Positions 36,804 to 49,508 are shown, counted from the first letter of the stretch. The stretch: DNA of 64,000 nucleotides from Prototheca cutis (GCA_002897115.2 BCIH01000010.1:42258-106257), one strand, 5' to 3'. Notes: generated from the sequence alone by a model not told the origin. Numbers and translations are program-made.

Positions 36804-37545
36804 TCAATGGCCACCGCCCATCGTAGGCCGCGCGTCGTCGTCGTCATGGTCATCATGACCGTCGCCGCGGCTACCCTCAGGCTTGTCGTCACCGCCGCGG
36901 CCATCAGGGCCCCACTCGTCGTCGAAGCGGNCACCAGGGCCCCACTCGTCGTCGAAGCGACCGCCGGGACCCCACTCGTCGTGCTCACCGGGGAAACGGT
37001 CCCAGGGCATGGGCATGCACGGGCCCTGGTCGTCGTGGAACTCGGGCATAGGGCCCTCGCCAGGCTTGCCCCAGGGGAAAGGACCGTCATGGGGCTCGGG
37101 CATGGGTCCCTTCGCGGGACCGTGGCCGTGGTGGTGGTGGTGGTCGTCGTCCTCGGGATGCCCATGCGGACCGTGGCCGTGGTGGTGCGGTCGGGGGAAC
37201 TCGGGCTCGGGGCCGGGACCTGGGGCCCACATGTGAGGAGGCCGGCAGGGACGCATCCTCTCAGGCTCGGGCCCAGGTCCCATGGCATGGGGATGGTGCG
37301 GGCCGTGGTCGTCGCCATCCGGGTGGGGGAAGGGGTTCCTCGCCGTGCTCACTGAGTCATGAGGTGTCCGGGGAAGGGTGTTGTTTGCAACGGTTCGATC
37401 ATGAGCAATACGCAATGGTACTGTTACGCATGTGCGAGATCAGACTGAAGCGCGCCAAGCTCAACACCTCGCTCGCGAATGCCCGTCTCCCACCTGCGAC
37501 GCAAGCGCACAGCGCCAGGAGGACGGCGATCTTGCCTGCCGCCAT
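36804..37545 (-). CDS. Secreted His/Asp/Gly/Pro-rich low-complexity protein
   Basis: Exons 37545-37494 and 37351-36804 give 199 aa. The start MAAGKIAVLLALCACVAVSTA is a clear signal peptide assembled across the phase-1 intron. The mature protein has blocks rich in His (DDDHHHHHGHGP), a Pro/Glu/Gly-Pro region, and three tandem copies of a roughly 10-residue unit of the type DEWGPGGRFD near residues 140-170, followed by an Asp/His-rich tail. There are no cysteines after the signal. Such composition suggests metal binding or interaction with wall material or mineral; this is inference. No homologue is recognised. One N (36931) lies in a repeat. The coding region is strongly GC-rich and strand-asymmetric, so opposite-strand frames are open. 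Confidence 0.7.
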
Positions 37546-38258
37546 GGTGGTAATCGCGCTTGCCTCAATCAGAGCAAGCCAGGCGAAAGGCGAAGAAAAA
37601 TGCAATGTGAGACACAACGGGCTCGATGGACGCGTTTTATGCTCTTCTCCCGGACACGCGNGTGTTTGTTCACGAACAAACAACACCAGCTTCCTTTGCC
37701 AGCTTCAGGGTTTGTGTTCTCGAACGTGCACCGATCCTCTCGGGGATTGCGGGCGCCACACTTGCTCGCAGGGTTCGATGCGCAATGGCAATCGCGCATC
37801 GTATTATTGTACTGAATTGCATGAACAGTAGACATGCTGGGCAAGGGCGTTGCTCTTTCGGCTTGCAAGGGCCGGACCGGTTGTGCTCGAGTAATCCGGC
37901 GCTTGTTCGCGTCCTGGTCCGGTTTCAGAGCTGACGCCCGCGTTCAACCGTTTTGCGGAATCGTCCAGGTTCAGAATGCGTTCGATCCATCAAGGAACAC
38001 CGTTTGTGCGACGTTTGCCGGCACGCATCGACCGCCGCGAGCATGTGGGATCCGACCTGGGCACGACGGGGCTGTGTCTGATGGGACCGGGCACGCCGCG
38101 GCCCATCCCCTCGTGCGCGCAGCCCGCGTCCCTCCCGAGCGCCATGTCTATCGTCATGTACATATAGTATGTTCATCACTCGATTGCCTGAATCATTTGT
38201 CACGGGGGGATCTCTCTGCACGCTTACATTGACTACACGGAGCACATCCTTGGCATCA
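37546..38258. other. Spacer between FKBP 3' end and His-rich gene 5' end
   Basis: A 713-bp region with both genes on the minus strand. The FKBP TGTAA signal lies at 38224-38228. The remainder should include the His-rich gene promoter. One N at 37662. No gene supported. Confidence 0.45.
38224..38228 (-). promoter_or_regulatory. TGTAA polyadenylation signal of the FKBP gene
   Basis: TGTAA on the minus strand, 31 nt past the FKBP stop codon. Confidence 0.6.
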
Positions 38259-40480
38259 TTACTTGACGTTCACCAGCTCGACATCAAAGTCCAGCCAGGC
38301 GTTTGGCGGGATGGCCTTGCCCGCGCCCGAGGAGCCATAGCCCATTGCCGGAGGAATAATAAGGCGGCGCTTGTCACCCACGCGCATGCCCTCCACGCCG
38401 CGGTCCCAGCCCTTGATCACCTCGCCGACACCCAGCCGGAAGCTGAACGTCTTGTTGCCCCGCGTTGCATCAAACACCTTGCCGTTTGATTTCAGCCGAC
38501 CCACGTACTTGACCACCACGGTCCGCCCGGGCTTGGCGTACTTGGCATCGGCCAGACCCTGTGATTATTGTGTGGGGTGTTGTGGAGGGAAAGGGGGGGC
38601 CCCATTGGGGGATGGGGGTTGGCAGCTGCATCCGACACTCCATTGAGACACAACTGCAAGCCCAGGACAGCCCAACCAAGGCAACCCAACAAGCTCATAT
38701 GCACCTGCTTGAGGGTCTCAATCTCAAAGCCGTTGGGAAAGGTGCGCTTCTTGGGCGTCTTGGCCTCGGGCTTGGCCTCGGGCTTCTTTGCCGGGACCGT
38801 TGCCGGGGTCTTGGCCTCGGCCTTGGGCTCAGCCTTCTTCACTGGGGCCGTCGAAGGGGTCTTGGGCTGCTTGGCCGCAGGTTTGGCTGCGGGTGTCTCA
38901 GGCTTGCGCTTGGCGCCAACCTCTGCCGCTGCCTTCTTGGCTGGCTGGGGCTCCTCATCCGAGCTCTCCTCCTCGTCCATCGAATCCTCGCTCCCCAGAT
39001 CATCGTCATCATCGTCCTCACTTTCTTCCTCGGCAGCCTTGCCGTAGCCCAGCTGCTTCACCGCTGCACCAGCCAGGGGGTTTCAGGTGACGGGGATGAG
39101 CTCGGTAAGTACGGGCACCTCCCACCCAGGGGGAATTCACCACGTTCACAAAAGAAGAGAAGAAAGTACGACAACAAATAGAAACTCATTCAAAATCCTT
39201 TTTTTTCTCTCACCGGGCTTGCCAGCGAGCTTGGCACTGCCGTTGGCCTTGGTCGGCTCCTCCGAGTCCTGGGAGGGGTTGGGGTGCCGAAGCAGTTCAG
39301 ACGGGACAGTCTCGTCCCCTTTCTGAGGTGAAATTGTCCGCCCTCCAATCCCTCCAGCAGTGCAGTGCAGTGCAGCACGCTGTCTTCCCCACAAAAGAAA
39401 CCCATGAGACGCACAGTGATGTCTTTGATCTCTACATCGGGCCGACCCATCGGTGCCTCCTCATCATACTCCTCGCTGTCGAACCCATCCTCGCTTTCTT
39501 CCTCATCACTCTCTACGGAATGGAGAGTGCAGGCGGGTGGATGGACCATCAGCTGTGTTTGCATATGGGATCTTTGGCGGGAAGTACTGATTTCTGCCCC
39601 AGAATGGTCCGACACATCCCTTGTGTCCCATTCCCCTGGCCAACCCCCCCTCCCCCACAACTCCTGGTCCCCCCAGCAGTACCTTCGGAGTCAGAGTCAT
39701 CCTCGTCGTGGAGGCCGTACATGTGGTCATGCCCCTCCTCATCCGAATCCTCCTCGTGGTCGTGTTCATCCTCTTCCAGTGGGCGGGTGGGTTGTGCTCA
39801 TTGGGTGGATGGTTTGTGGGTGTGGGTGTGGTACATGCAGAAGAGCTGACTCGTCGGGGAGTAAAGCTATCCTGCCCCAGAATGCAGACCCCTCAAGTCA
39901 AACGAGAAACGGCCCCATCAACTGACCTTCAAACTCGGGCATCAGGTAGCCCGTCACGTGCACGGGGGCACTACCGGTCACGCTGAACTCGGCGTACTCG
40001 TCAAACACCAGATCCAGGTTGGCATTCTCGGTGGCGGCCTCACGCAGTGCGCACAGCGCCAGTGGCTTTTCAAGCTCGCCAGTCTTCACCAGCAGCCGCG
40101 CGACGTCGCCCTTCTTGCCGGCGAGGCANNCCTGAGGGCAGTAAGGATAGTATTAACGTTTGTGTGTTCGGGGGGTGTCCCTTCATTCTTCTGCTGTTTT
40201 TGATTGCCAAAAAGTGATTGTGGAGAGTACACCAGTGAAGGAAGGAGAGAAAGGAAAGCGTTACGCCCACCCCCACCACCCACACCCTGTTGCCCAACTG
40301 CGCTTGGAACATCCCCACCGCCCCACCTTACCAGTGCAGTCCAATCGCCATCCATTCAACATAATCAATCGAACACATCGAACAACCTCGCACCTGGGAC
40401 ACATGAAGTTTGACGGCTTCTGGGGGCGGCACAAAGGCCACGGGCTTGCCGGGCTTCACCTCCACACCCCAGAACGACAT
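38259..40480 (-). CDS. Nuclear FKBP with nucleoplasmin-like domain (FKBP53-type histone chaperone)
   Basis: Seven exons (40480-40394, 40131-39927, 39772-39683, 39512-39415, 39322-39214, 39063-38705, 38558-38259) give 415 aa. The N terminus MSFWGVEVKPGKPVAFVPPP opens a nucleoplasmin-like domain as in plant FKBP53. It is followed by acidic tracts (DEDEHDHEEDSDEEG, EEYDEEAP, EDDDDDDLGSEDSMDEEE) and a Lys/Pro/Ala-rich linker. The C-terminal 100 residues are a complete FKBP peptidyl-prolyl isomerase domain: VVVKYVGRLKSNGKVFDA, SFRLGVGEVIKGWDRGVEGM, RRLIIPPAMGYG and AWLDFDVELVNV. Such proteins bind histones H3/H4 in the nucleus and nucleolus and regulate rDNA chromatin. Two Ns lie at the first codon of exon 2. 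Confidence 0.94.
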
Positions 40481-41035
40481 TCTCCCCCCTGCCGTCTTGG
40501 CCCTGTTCTATCCAAGTAAAACCCTGCAAGGCATCACGATTATGGTGTTTGCTTTCCTTCCGTCGACTCAATGCGCCACCACAACCTGTGCCAGACAGTT
40601 CGATGTGGGCCGTCCCCTCCACAGCAGAGCCGCCACCACAGTGCATTGGGCCAGTCACGATGCAATTCTCGTCGCGTATCCAGCGCATCACCGTACCTTT
40701 TCTGGGTGTTGAAATTCCTGAACAAACTTTAACGCCTCAGGTGGGCCAGAGGGCGTCGTCATGAAGGCTGCCCGATCCTGTTTTGTCGGGGGACGAAATT
40801 GTTGCGCTGCGCGATTCCGGAGGCGCCGGAACATCCAACACAAGAATGATTCAGTCGGGCAGCCTGTCTTTACAGTTTTTATTTGGGGGAGATGACGATA
40901 CAGGGCTTCTGTCACCAATTACAGAGACAGACATGCGTGGGGCTTGAGCTTGCTTGCTGGCTACAGCACAGCATGCGGCCTCCCATCAGCCCTGCCTACA
41001 CTCCTGTGCTCGCTGCGCGACGCACTGGTGCACTC
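40481..41035. other. Spacer between THOC7-like 3' end and FKBP 5' end
   Basis: A 555-bp region with both flanking genes on the minus strand. It holds the TGTAA at 40919-40923 and presumably the FKBP promoter. No gene supported. Confidence 0.45.
40919..40923 (-). promoter_or_regulatory. TGTAA polyadenylation signal of the THOC7-like gene
   Basis: TGTAA on the minus strand, 113 nt after the stop. Confidence 0.5.
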
Positions 41036-41365
41036 TCAGTTCCCTGCCCCTCGCTCGGCGGCGTCTGGTAGCGCCCCTTCTTCTTCGGGGGCCTCAGCTT
41101 CGATCTCGGCGCAGATGGATCCCATGTGGGCCAGCAGGGCCGTCAACGCTGCACGCCGTCGGCCCGCCGTGCTTTCCAGTTCGGCAGCCGTGGCCCGAAG
41201 GTCATCGACTTCGCGTGCCACACCCTCCATTTCCTTTCGTGTCGTCGACCGGCGGGGCGCGGCCGTGACGCCCCGCTTCATCGCCTCGTACTCTTGCAGC
41301 CGCGCGAGCGCCAGTCGCGCCGCTGCCAGCTCCTCTTTTTGCTCCTCAATCGCACGGTGCAGCTG

Positions 41366-41447
<82 letters not shown>

Positions 41448-42127
41448 CTTTGTTTGTTTTGTTTGTTTGTTGCTGCTGTGTGAGTGTATTATGTTGCTGT
41501 TTGTGCTGTTTGGGTGTGCTCCCCCCGTACGGATATCTTGGCATGACCACAGGGCAAGTTGGATGTATGTCTGAGGACCGGCCTCGCCAGATCAGAGCCG
41601 GTCTTCCCAGCCCCAGCCCCCAGCCCAACCTCCCCACACCCCCAAACCGCACCCCACCTGGTCAATGGACGACTCCAGCTCGTGGTGGGCGGCCGTGTAG
41701 TCATCGGCTTCGCGGCGGGCGACACGAGCGCCAGAGGCAAGACGGTCCAGGATGGCCTGGAGCCCATACAAATCCACCGCAAGCTCAGCAAACACAGACC
41801 GTGCCTCGGCCGTGCGCCCGGCGCGCAGGTGGTCCCGAAACTGGAAAAACCTTCGAGTCATAAGGGGCGGATTGCGTAGTGCTGTGCATTGCCTGTGGGA
41901 CTACATGCATCAGGCTGTGCAATGTTGGAACATGCCGCAGCCCCTCCCACACTCTGACACCCACCTATGCATCCCCAGAGTTCCCCACCACTAGCGACAA
42001 CAATAAAAGCAAGCTCTCACTTGACGGTGATGGCTTTCAAGGGAGGAAGGGCATTGGCTGCTGTGGTCACGGTATGGGTCATGTACCGGTACTTGATGAT
42101 GGCCTCCTCTTCCGAAGTGGCCGCCAT
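41036..42127 (-). CDS. THO complex subunit 7-like (THOC7) coiled-coil protein
   Basis: Exons 42127-42021, 41850-41658 and 41362-41036 give 208 aa. THOC7 is part of the THO/TREX complex that couples transcription to mRNA export. The N terminus has EEEAIIKYRYMTHTVTT followed by PPLKAITVKFFQF, matching the opening of plant THOC7. The middle (LHRAIEEQKEELAAARLALA) and the segment LQEYEAMKRGVTAAPRRSTT, then EVDDLRATAAELESTAGRR, are the long coiled coil with the conserved Tyr-Glu and Pro-Arg positions. The C terminus is acidic. Sequence is more Ala/Arg-rich than plant forms. Intron 2 ends in a (CA)n tract of about 39 units followed by ACAG. Confidence 0.82.
41367..41444. repeat. (TG)39 microsatellite in THOC7-like intron 2
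   Basis: An uninterrupted TG run of 78 bp on plus, (CA)n in the transcript, ending four bases from the 3' splice site. Confidence 0.95.
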
Positions 42128-42727
42128 CCTGGCCGAATGGTTGTTGCTCACCCGCGATGAACCGCTCTCACAAGCTCAGCATCCGCCACCTGGTGCCGGG
42201 AGGCAGCCCCAGCACAGGGGCTCTGGGCCCTGCAGACCGGCAGGTTCGAGCTCGAAAGCCCTGGACGCCCTCGCTGTCAATGCGCCATGGCGAGAAGGGT
42301 ATTCACAGCTCAAAGGTGAACATCGAATGCCCACCATGCAGGTTCATAGCTAAGGCATATGTGAGCGTGCATTTTCTGCGACATTTCCGGCATGATGTTG
42401 TCGATCGGGAGCTCAGATGAGTGTGGGCGTGGAGTTCCCCGTTTTGGATCAGGTCAGATCGACGGTCATGACAACAACGTTCCTTCATGCTCGGCTACTT
42501 GCATGATGTATGGAACGCAATAAGCTCTATGTTATCAAGTGCCTCGAGGCAGTGCATGAGAGTTGGAAGGTGTTGAAGCATCGCGTCGTTGGCCCCGTTC
42601 CGGGGAGCTGACGGGCGGGGCCGGTTCTCTGGAAGGGGCTCCCCAGACTTCCTGCAACGCAGGATCAGCAGCCATGGCAATGACACTGCACCCCATACTT
42701 CCTCCATGACGTAGCCCCCGGTCAATC
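42128..42727. promoter_or_regulatory. Divergent promoter region, THOC7-like / RING protein
   Basis: A 600-bp spacer between divergent starts. No element recognised. Confidence 0.4.
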
Positions 42728-44076
42728 ATGGCTCCTGAGTGGGTGTGTGGCACCTGCTCCATCTGCCTGAGCCCCATCAACCCGGCCGACGAGACATTTG
42801 TGGACCCCTGCTTCCACCATTTTTGCTACAAGGTGCAGAGGGGCGGTGCTGGGGAGGTGCATTTTGCGTAATCAGTGAACGTATCATGCACATGCACAAA
42901 CCTGGATGTCACCCTTCACAATCCCTACTGCTGCTTCAGTGCATCAAGGGCTGGCTCAGCACTCGCCTCCAGGCAGGAACGAGCGAGGCTGGACTCTGCT
43001 GCCCGCTCTGCAGGCAACCCTGCCTTGCACTCATCACAGACTGCCACGACTATGCTTTCAGGTATGCAAGCGTGTGCGCGCGCGTGTGTTGGAGGTAGGG
43101 CTTGCTTGCTCATCTCTGGGACCACAGAAATTGCAGACCATGAGTGTCGTCACTTTTTCCTCCCGCCGACGGGCAGATGGGTTTGCCCTCCTCCATCGCC
43201 GCCCTCACAACACATTGCTACCCTCATGACATCACCCCACCCTTCCCTTACATATGCAGGCTGGAAGAAGTCGGCCTGGCAGGTGGTGCTCGGGGTGGTA
43301 CAACCGCGGCCCAGCCGGCTAGTGCCAGACCTGGCAGCGTCCATCTGACGGTTCAGCATCGTCGGCGGCGGGGTGTCTATTTTGGAGGGCACGGCCCTGC
43401 TCTCGGGGCTGCGACCGGCGGTGCCACTGCAGGATCTCCACAGCCAGCACTACGACGAGTGAAATTCGCAGACCTGGACAGGCCAGGCGTCCAGGACTGG
43501 GTGACCCGGGAGCTTCAGGCCCTGTTGCTCGAGCAAGACGTCGATTTACTAGCCCATTTAGTCATGGGCGTCCTCAAGAGGGCACGGGCAGTGGGATTGC
43601 AAAAGGGTCCCAGGGCTGCCCCGTCTGCGCGGGGACCTTGCACGGAGGTGAGCGACCCGTGCGAAGGCTGCCTGCCGTGATGTCTCGGCAGTCGAGCGCT
43701 TGCGATGGCCAACCCCCCATCTGCCTCGAGCATGGTTTTCCTCCTCGTTCTCCATTCAAAGCAGCAGCCACTGCAATGCTCTGTCTGCTTCCCACCAACA
43801 TAGGTGCAGGACCTGGCGGAGGAAATATGCACTGCAGTGTTGCCTTTTCTTCCCGAGGCGCACGCGGCACGGTTTGGCTGGGAGGTCGCCGCATTCATCG
43901 CCAGCGGAATGAGCGTGTCGGCAGCCGATGCCTCGGTGGCAGAGGCTGAAGCGGCTGATGCTGTGGAGGCCAGGCGGGCAGACGAGGTTGGGTTGGATCC
44001 CGGGACTAGACCATGGAATGTTGTTGGTGCCGAAAGTGTGATTATGGACGACCCTACCGCCTGGGACAGAGTCTAA
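42728..44076 (+). CDS. RING finger protein, Topors-like E3 ubiquitin ligase candidate
   Basis: Exons 42728-42832, 42940-43061, 43260-43647 and 43804-44076 give 295 aa. The N-terminal C3HC4 RING reads CSICLSPINPADETFVDPCFHHFCYKCI (spacing Cys-x2-Cys ... Cys-x-His-x2-His? with His-His-Phe-Cys) and ends CCPLCRQPC, split by intron 1. Topors-family RINGs have this DPCxHxFC wording. The second half includes HRRRRGVYF, a helical QDWVTRELQALLLEQDVD segment and FGWEVAAFIASGMSVSA, which resemble the conserved region after the RING in plant Topors-like proteins. Substrate unknown. Phase is consistent through all junctions, but exon 3 is Gly/Ala-rich, so its boundaries are less certain. Confidence 0.75.
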
Positions 44077-44498
44077 GGCAGAAGACGGGTAGATACTATC
44101 GTGTGGTGAGGCCACATGGTCCACAAGGTGGGACGGTCTTCGTCTTCGACTTTCCTGGAATGGCCGGACAAAGGTGGGAGTTGGGGAGCTGCAGAGCGTC
44201 TCCTCAGTCATGCTAGAGCCATTGAGTGCATGTTCCCAGAAGCAACGCTGGTTTCAAGGTGATTCTCCACTTTCCACTGGTGCAGGCTGCCCGTCCCAAC
44301 TCACCACACCGCGCTTTGCCGGAGATGACGTCATCCACTGTGCCTGGCTTGCCAATGGCCACGCAGCGCCGGTATGCCGTCCCTTGGTCCCTCGTTCATC
44401 CGCCAAGAGGCAGGCGGGCAAGGTTCGTCAAGTCGGCGAACCAGGTCCGTGATTATTCTCTCATCACCCATCTCGAGAGTTCACAGACCTCCTCGTCC
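44077..44498. other. Convergent 3' spacer, RING protein / DDX11
   Basis: A 422-bp region between convergent stops; 3' UTRs expected, nothing else seen. Confidence 0.45.
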
Positions 44499-47400
44499 TC
44501 ATCCAGCCATGGACTTGAAGAATCTCGCTAGCCGCGCATAAGCAGGGCCAAACTGGCCGCCGGCGACGCCCTCTAGTGACGGCCGCATCCACGAAGAGAG
44601 TTTTGACAGTGGCGGCTGCAGCGGGGTTTGCAATGCTTGTGCATACCTGTGCGTGCATATGGAGTCATGCATGTAAAGAGCGCTATCCTTTTTTTGTCAG
44701 AGTGCATGCAGTCGCTGGGTTTTCTCTTTCCAGGGTTGAAAGACCAGCTCGTGAATTTTCACACACACATGCATGCACACGCGCGCACACCAAAATCAAC
44801 TCATACCTGGTGTCCAGGAGGAGGACGGCGGCATAGTCGCGGGCGTGGCGAATGGCCCTGCCCACGCCCTGGTTCACCGCACGCATGCACAGGTCCAGGC
44901 AGTAGTCGTGGGAGGTGATGTGAGCGCCTGGGGATGATGTCACCCCCTGAGACCTTTGCTCCAGGCAGCGCAGTCGTTCACGGAGCTCGGGGTCCGAGGG
45001 GTTGGGAAAGGGCAAGCCCACCATCATCACGCAGCGCCCCAGTTCGTCCCCGAAATTGATGCCCTCGGCCAACCGCCCCCCAATGATTGCGAGGAGCAGC
45101 GAGGAGGAGGAGACTCGGCAGTCTGCTGGCACGCGTGCCTCTGCGCCTTGTGCACCGGCATCGCAGGGTTTGATGACCATGCTGTCCTTGTTGCCCACGG
45201 GAACACAGGCGGCTTCATGCTTTGCAAGGATCTCTTCCACAGCTGTCACTTCGGTGGGCTCCACCAGCACCTGCTGCCCTGAGTCCTGGAGCCGATCCCA
45301 CAAGCCAGTCGCCTTCCAGCTGTTTGGAAAGTGGGAGCAGGTAAAAATAAACTCCTGCTATGCTCGCTGCTTTCTCCCTAATCCCTCAAATCCTCCTTAC
45401 TCCTTACCTAACAATAACCTGGTCCAGGTACTGTCTAGAAGGGAAGAACACAACTTTTCCTCCGGGAGAGAGCCGACTGACATTGAGCACAACGGTGCCT
45501 AAATCCCGAAGCACCTCGGGCCTGGACCTGGAATTGAATCGAAAGTCGAGCGGCGTACCTGATGGACCCGTGCCAATGGGCAGTGCCAGCAATCTGGAAT
45601 GGAGAGGGGCCAATCATATCTGTGTCATTGTGATGGCGTCTAGAAACTGACGGCATCAACACCCGGTGTGTTACGGTGCATTCCATCCCATTCCTGCTGC
45701 AGGGTTGCAGGCCTCCGGCCAGCAAGCAGGCATGGTGAGCATGCACTCAGCCAGCCAGGTGGGCACCAGCGAGGTGCATGCATGCAGAAAGAAAAGAACC
45801 CCCGCTGCCTGTGCCTCACGAAAGTTCAGTTCAACTACATCCACCGGGGTCCAAGAACAAGCACACCAAACAAGCACACCTGTCCTTGGAGACAATGTGT
45901 CCGCAGCTAAACTGTGAAATGTCTTCCTCCTGGACACCTGGAAAGAGCGAAAGCATCGGTCCAAGCGGCGACAACGTCCCCGATGCCAGGATGACTGCAT
46001 GGGCAGCGTTGACCAACTGCAGGGAGGACATGGGCGGTGGTGGGGGCATCTGTTAGCGACGCCTTTTCCTTAGGCATTTCAACATTGCTCTTGCCAAAAA
46101 CACTGCATGTCGAATTGGCTGTAGAACAGACTGCCAGCATCTCCTGGGAATCATCGAGCACATGCCCCCCCCGCTTTCAGCCGTGCCTTTTGAAAGTGGA
46201 GGCCGGCATTGATCGCTATAAACTTGATCCGGGCTTGACTGCTGGAATCGAGCAGGAGCCGACCGTCCTCTTCGGCAGCCCTCAGGGCCCGCAGGAAACC
46301 GAGCACGGCGTGCAGTGGTCCCGCGCCGGCAGTTTCCTCGCAGCTTCCAGTCATGCCGCCATCATCAGCTTGGTGTACTGCACTGGCGCTCTTCCAGTAC
46401 CCGGCGACTTTGGCTACAAGCTTGGAGTCGGTTGCATACCTGTGACAGGCAGGGTTGGCAGGTGGCGATGCAGGCAGTCTGATAGTGGAGAGAGCCTGTG
46501 GCTTGTACACACATCGGGCGGCAGACTATAGCAGACAGAACAAGTGCATTGTCTGCACGTGAAGAGGCAGCAGCGCATCAATGCACGGCTACCATGTGCC
46601 CCCCGCCCCAATTCCTACCTGACGAGCTTGAAGATGTTCACGCTTTCCAGTCCCATGTCGAGGACAAAGCGGTTCGGAGTGAGGACACGTGTTGTGGCAT
46701 CAGCACGTTCCGTGCTTTCTTGCTCGCATGCCTGGGCCAGCGCGCCGGCGACCATGCCGAGTTGCAGCAGTGCCAGGCAGCTCTGGGGCCCCAGGCGTGC
46801 ACGGTACTGCTCCAGGTAGGCCGCAAGCTGTAGTTCTGCGGTTGCGGCTTGCTGCTTGCTCACTTCGGCTGCATGCACGGAGGCCACGGCGTCCACTGCA
46901 GTGGGATGTGTGAGTGAGCAAGGATGGGACTGGGATGGCTTGAAGACGATGGAACGCAGCAACCCCCGGTCGGACGGATCTGTCTAGAGGTGAAGAACAA
47001 CAACAAGAAAGTGAGTCATACTCCAAAGCAGGAACCATCGCCCCTTTTTCAACGCACGAATAACAAGGAACTCACCGAGGTTGTGGGCTTCATCGATGAC
47101 GACAATGTTTCCTTCAACTTGAAGTCCCAGGGCGTCCCTCGTTTCCTGCGCAAGGTGAGTTGGTGGGGACGGCGGTAGGACGTGTCGGGGGCCTTGAGAG
47201 GCGGCACGCAGCAACAAGCCAGCTGCATCAGTCAACCACAGTCGCCGCCTTTCTTGCCTCCAGAAGCAGCGTGGAGTATGGGACAAGCAAGATGTCTGCC
47301 TCTGGCAGGGCATCCCGGGAGGCATAGTATGGACACACCATCTTCTTCTCGCCTGATGTATGGAAGTGAGGGTGTTTTGAGGAATAACGGACGATTCCAG

Positions 47401-48788
47401 GTGTGGTTTTTTTCTTAACGTGATGGTCAGGCAATTGTGATCGTCCCCAGCGCTTTCTTCCTACAACAACATTACAGCAAAAACTATCTGCACCCGTCTT
47501 ACCTAGCTTGAAGAGGTCTTCAATGTCCAGTGCATGTGCAAGGATGAGATCCCGTACCGTCTCTGAGGCCTTGCTGTTCCTGGCCAGGTAAGCACACCCT
47601 CGTTGGCTACCGGCCACAGCTCCGCCACCAGTCCCACGAGCCACTTTCAGGGGCCCCGAGTCCGACCCCTTGCGCCGGGCCTGCTGCAGGTCGAGGCACC
47701 GTTCGTTGATGCCGGCAGCGCTGCCCAGCGCCCGGACCTGGGGGTTGATGCACAGCGTGGAGCGCGACCCCAGAGCCACCAGGGTCAGGCGGTCGGCAAA
47801 CTCGGTGCGATGCAGCTCTCCCACAAACTGGGAGAGCTGTGAGTGCGTCCGGCTGCAGAATATGACCTGGGTTTTGCGAGGAAGGGATCTGGGGCCATCA
47901 GCCGCCGCCCGAGCGCCTTCCAATGACTCATCGTCCGAATCACTCAGCAGGTGGACAGTCGGCAGTACCCGGCTGCGTTTGCCCCGCAAAGAAGTGCCAC
48001 CACCGGCTGCCTCCTCATCCAGCAGGTACTCGTCGTCCGAACCGCCTCGGGGATCTGATCCCGGATCTCGTACAGAAATCCCCCGTCTTTGGGCGTGGGC
48101 GTGCCGGGCACTGATGGCCCAGCCTGTGGCCTGCCGCACAGCAGCCAGTTCGCGAGCCCGGTCCTGCAGCCCCTGCCCTTGCAGCTCCTGCTGTGCACGC
48201 TGGGCCTGTGCCGTCATCCAATCTGGCCCGTCCAGCACCAGGTCGCTGGGCGGTCCTAAAGTGCCGGCGCCCCCGGCCGAACGGCTGTCCTCCAGCCAGT
48301 GCAAGCACGCCGTGATCAGGCTCAACGTCTTCCCCGTACCTTTTTTTGGGGGGGGGGGGGGGGATGAGATAATGTGGTGCGTAAGGGCGTGTGTGTTGGA
48401 TGAGGGGTGGCCCAGGCATTGCGGGATTGACAGGACATTGCCCCGTATCCACACACTACGCAATCGCAAAACGTACATGTGCACATCATCCATGGTTCAC
48501 CCGTGCGCACTCTGAACGTGACCTGATAGGAATCCTGTGCATGGATCCAGAGATCACACCCAGATCAGGCTACCCTCCCTGTGCCATGCATGCAAAGAAC
48601 ACCTTCCTTCCTGCCCAAATCGATCTACCTGTCGGGCTTTCAAACAGACCCACTCCGCCTTTGGAGAGGGCCTTGGTCAGCGCACGCATGAACTCGAGCT
48701 GGATCGGGTAGGGATCGCGGGGGAACGCCGGGAAGGCGGTCCTCTCCTCGGCCGGCACTGCCGGCCGGACGCCCTTGCTCGGCTGCAT
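44499..48788 (-). CDS. DDX11: DDX11/CHL1 iron-sulfur DNA helicase
   Basis: This XPD-family 5'-3' helicase supports sister-chromatid cohesion and replication-fork processing. Ten exons (48788-48629, 48339-47503, 47352-47258, 47145-47076, 46895-46619, 46439-46187, 46016-45880, 45593-45408, 45319-44807, 44646-44499) give 891 aa in continuous phase. Motifs: PYPIQLEFM (Q-like), Walker A SPTGTGKTLSLI, CSRTHSQLSQFV, four Fe-S cysteines (CINP, RCLDL, GCAYL, VCPYY), VVIDEAHNL, AVILASGTLSP, GGRLAEGINFGDELGR and QGVGRAIRHARDYA. The C-terminal exon matches the family's LSSWMRPSLE / FGPAYARLARFFKS end. Introns 3 and 6 need GC donors (GCAAGA, GCACGG). Intron 1 has a G16 run. Confidence 0.96.
48348..48363. 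repeat. G16 homopolymer in DDX11 intron 1
   Basis: Sixteen G on plus (C in the transcript) followed on the exon side by a T7 run, i.e. A7 next to the AAG acceptor in the transcript. Confidence 0.9.
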
Positions 48789-49508
48789 CCTCTACGTCCC
48801 GTCCATGCACAGGCAATCACATGGATGTCTGCGCTGTAATGCCATTTAATGTCGTGTCCACTGATTGTGCGCCGCATGCAAGGCATGCGAGCAATCCTTG
48901 AGGCCCGACGCAGAGAATGCGGGGCGGCGTTTGAAATTTTATGGATGAGAGCAGAGGCCCCTTCCCAACCCACACACACCCCTCAAACCGAGGTTAGGCA
49001 CATTACACGGCGCAGCTGGTTGTACAGGAATCAAAATCTACCTATCAAATGAGCACAGCAAATGGCCTTGCATTGGACAGAGTGCATGGCACCAGTATTC
49101 CCTATCAAATCAGGCAGTGTACCCCATCCCGTCCGGTCCTGAGGCATGGGATTGATTGGTTTGGAGGCTGTCACCGTCGGGGCAAGGGTCTAGGAGCACA
49201 TGCTAGGACGATGAGGGCCAATAATGACAAAACGCAAGGCGTGGCAAGGAGAATAACGTGGGGGACAGGGATTTTTTTCCGCGTCCACAAAGTGAGCGCA
49301 GTGGTTCGAGGAGCGTCGCCGTTCCCAAAAGGCCACCCTGGTCCACACGCTTGAGGCCAAGGCCTGCATCCAGAACCGGCTGGCCTTTCCGCCGCCAACC
49401 AGCCATCTGGTTGCTTGGGCATGAGGAATTGCAAGGTCGATACATTCCCCCTCCAAAGGGCGCATACACGCGCAAAACAAGGCACAGCGTCTGTCACCGG
49501 CATGTCCG
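48789..49508. other. Spacer between unknown membrane protein 3' end and DDX11 5' end
   Basis: A 720-bp region, both flanking genes on minus. It should hold the DDX11 promoter. No gene supported. Confidence 0.45.
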
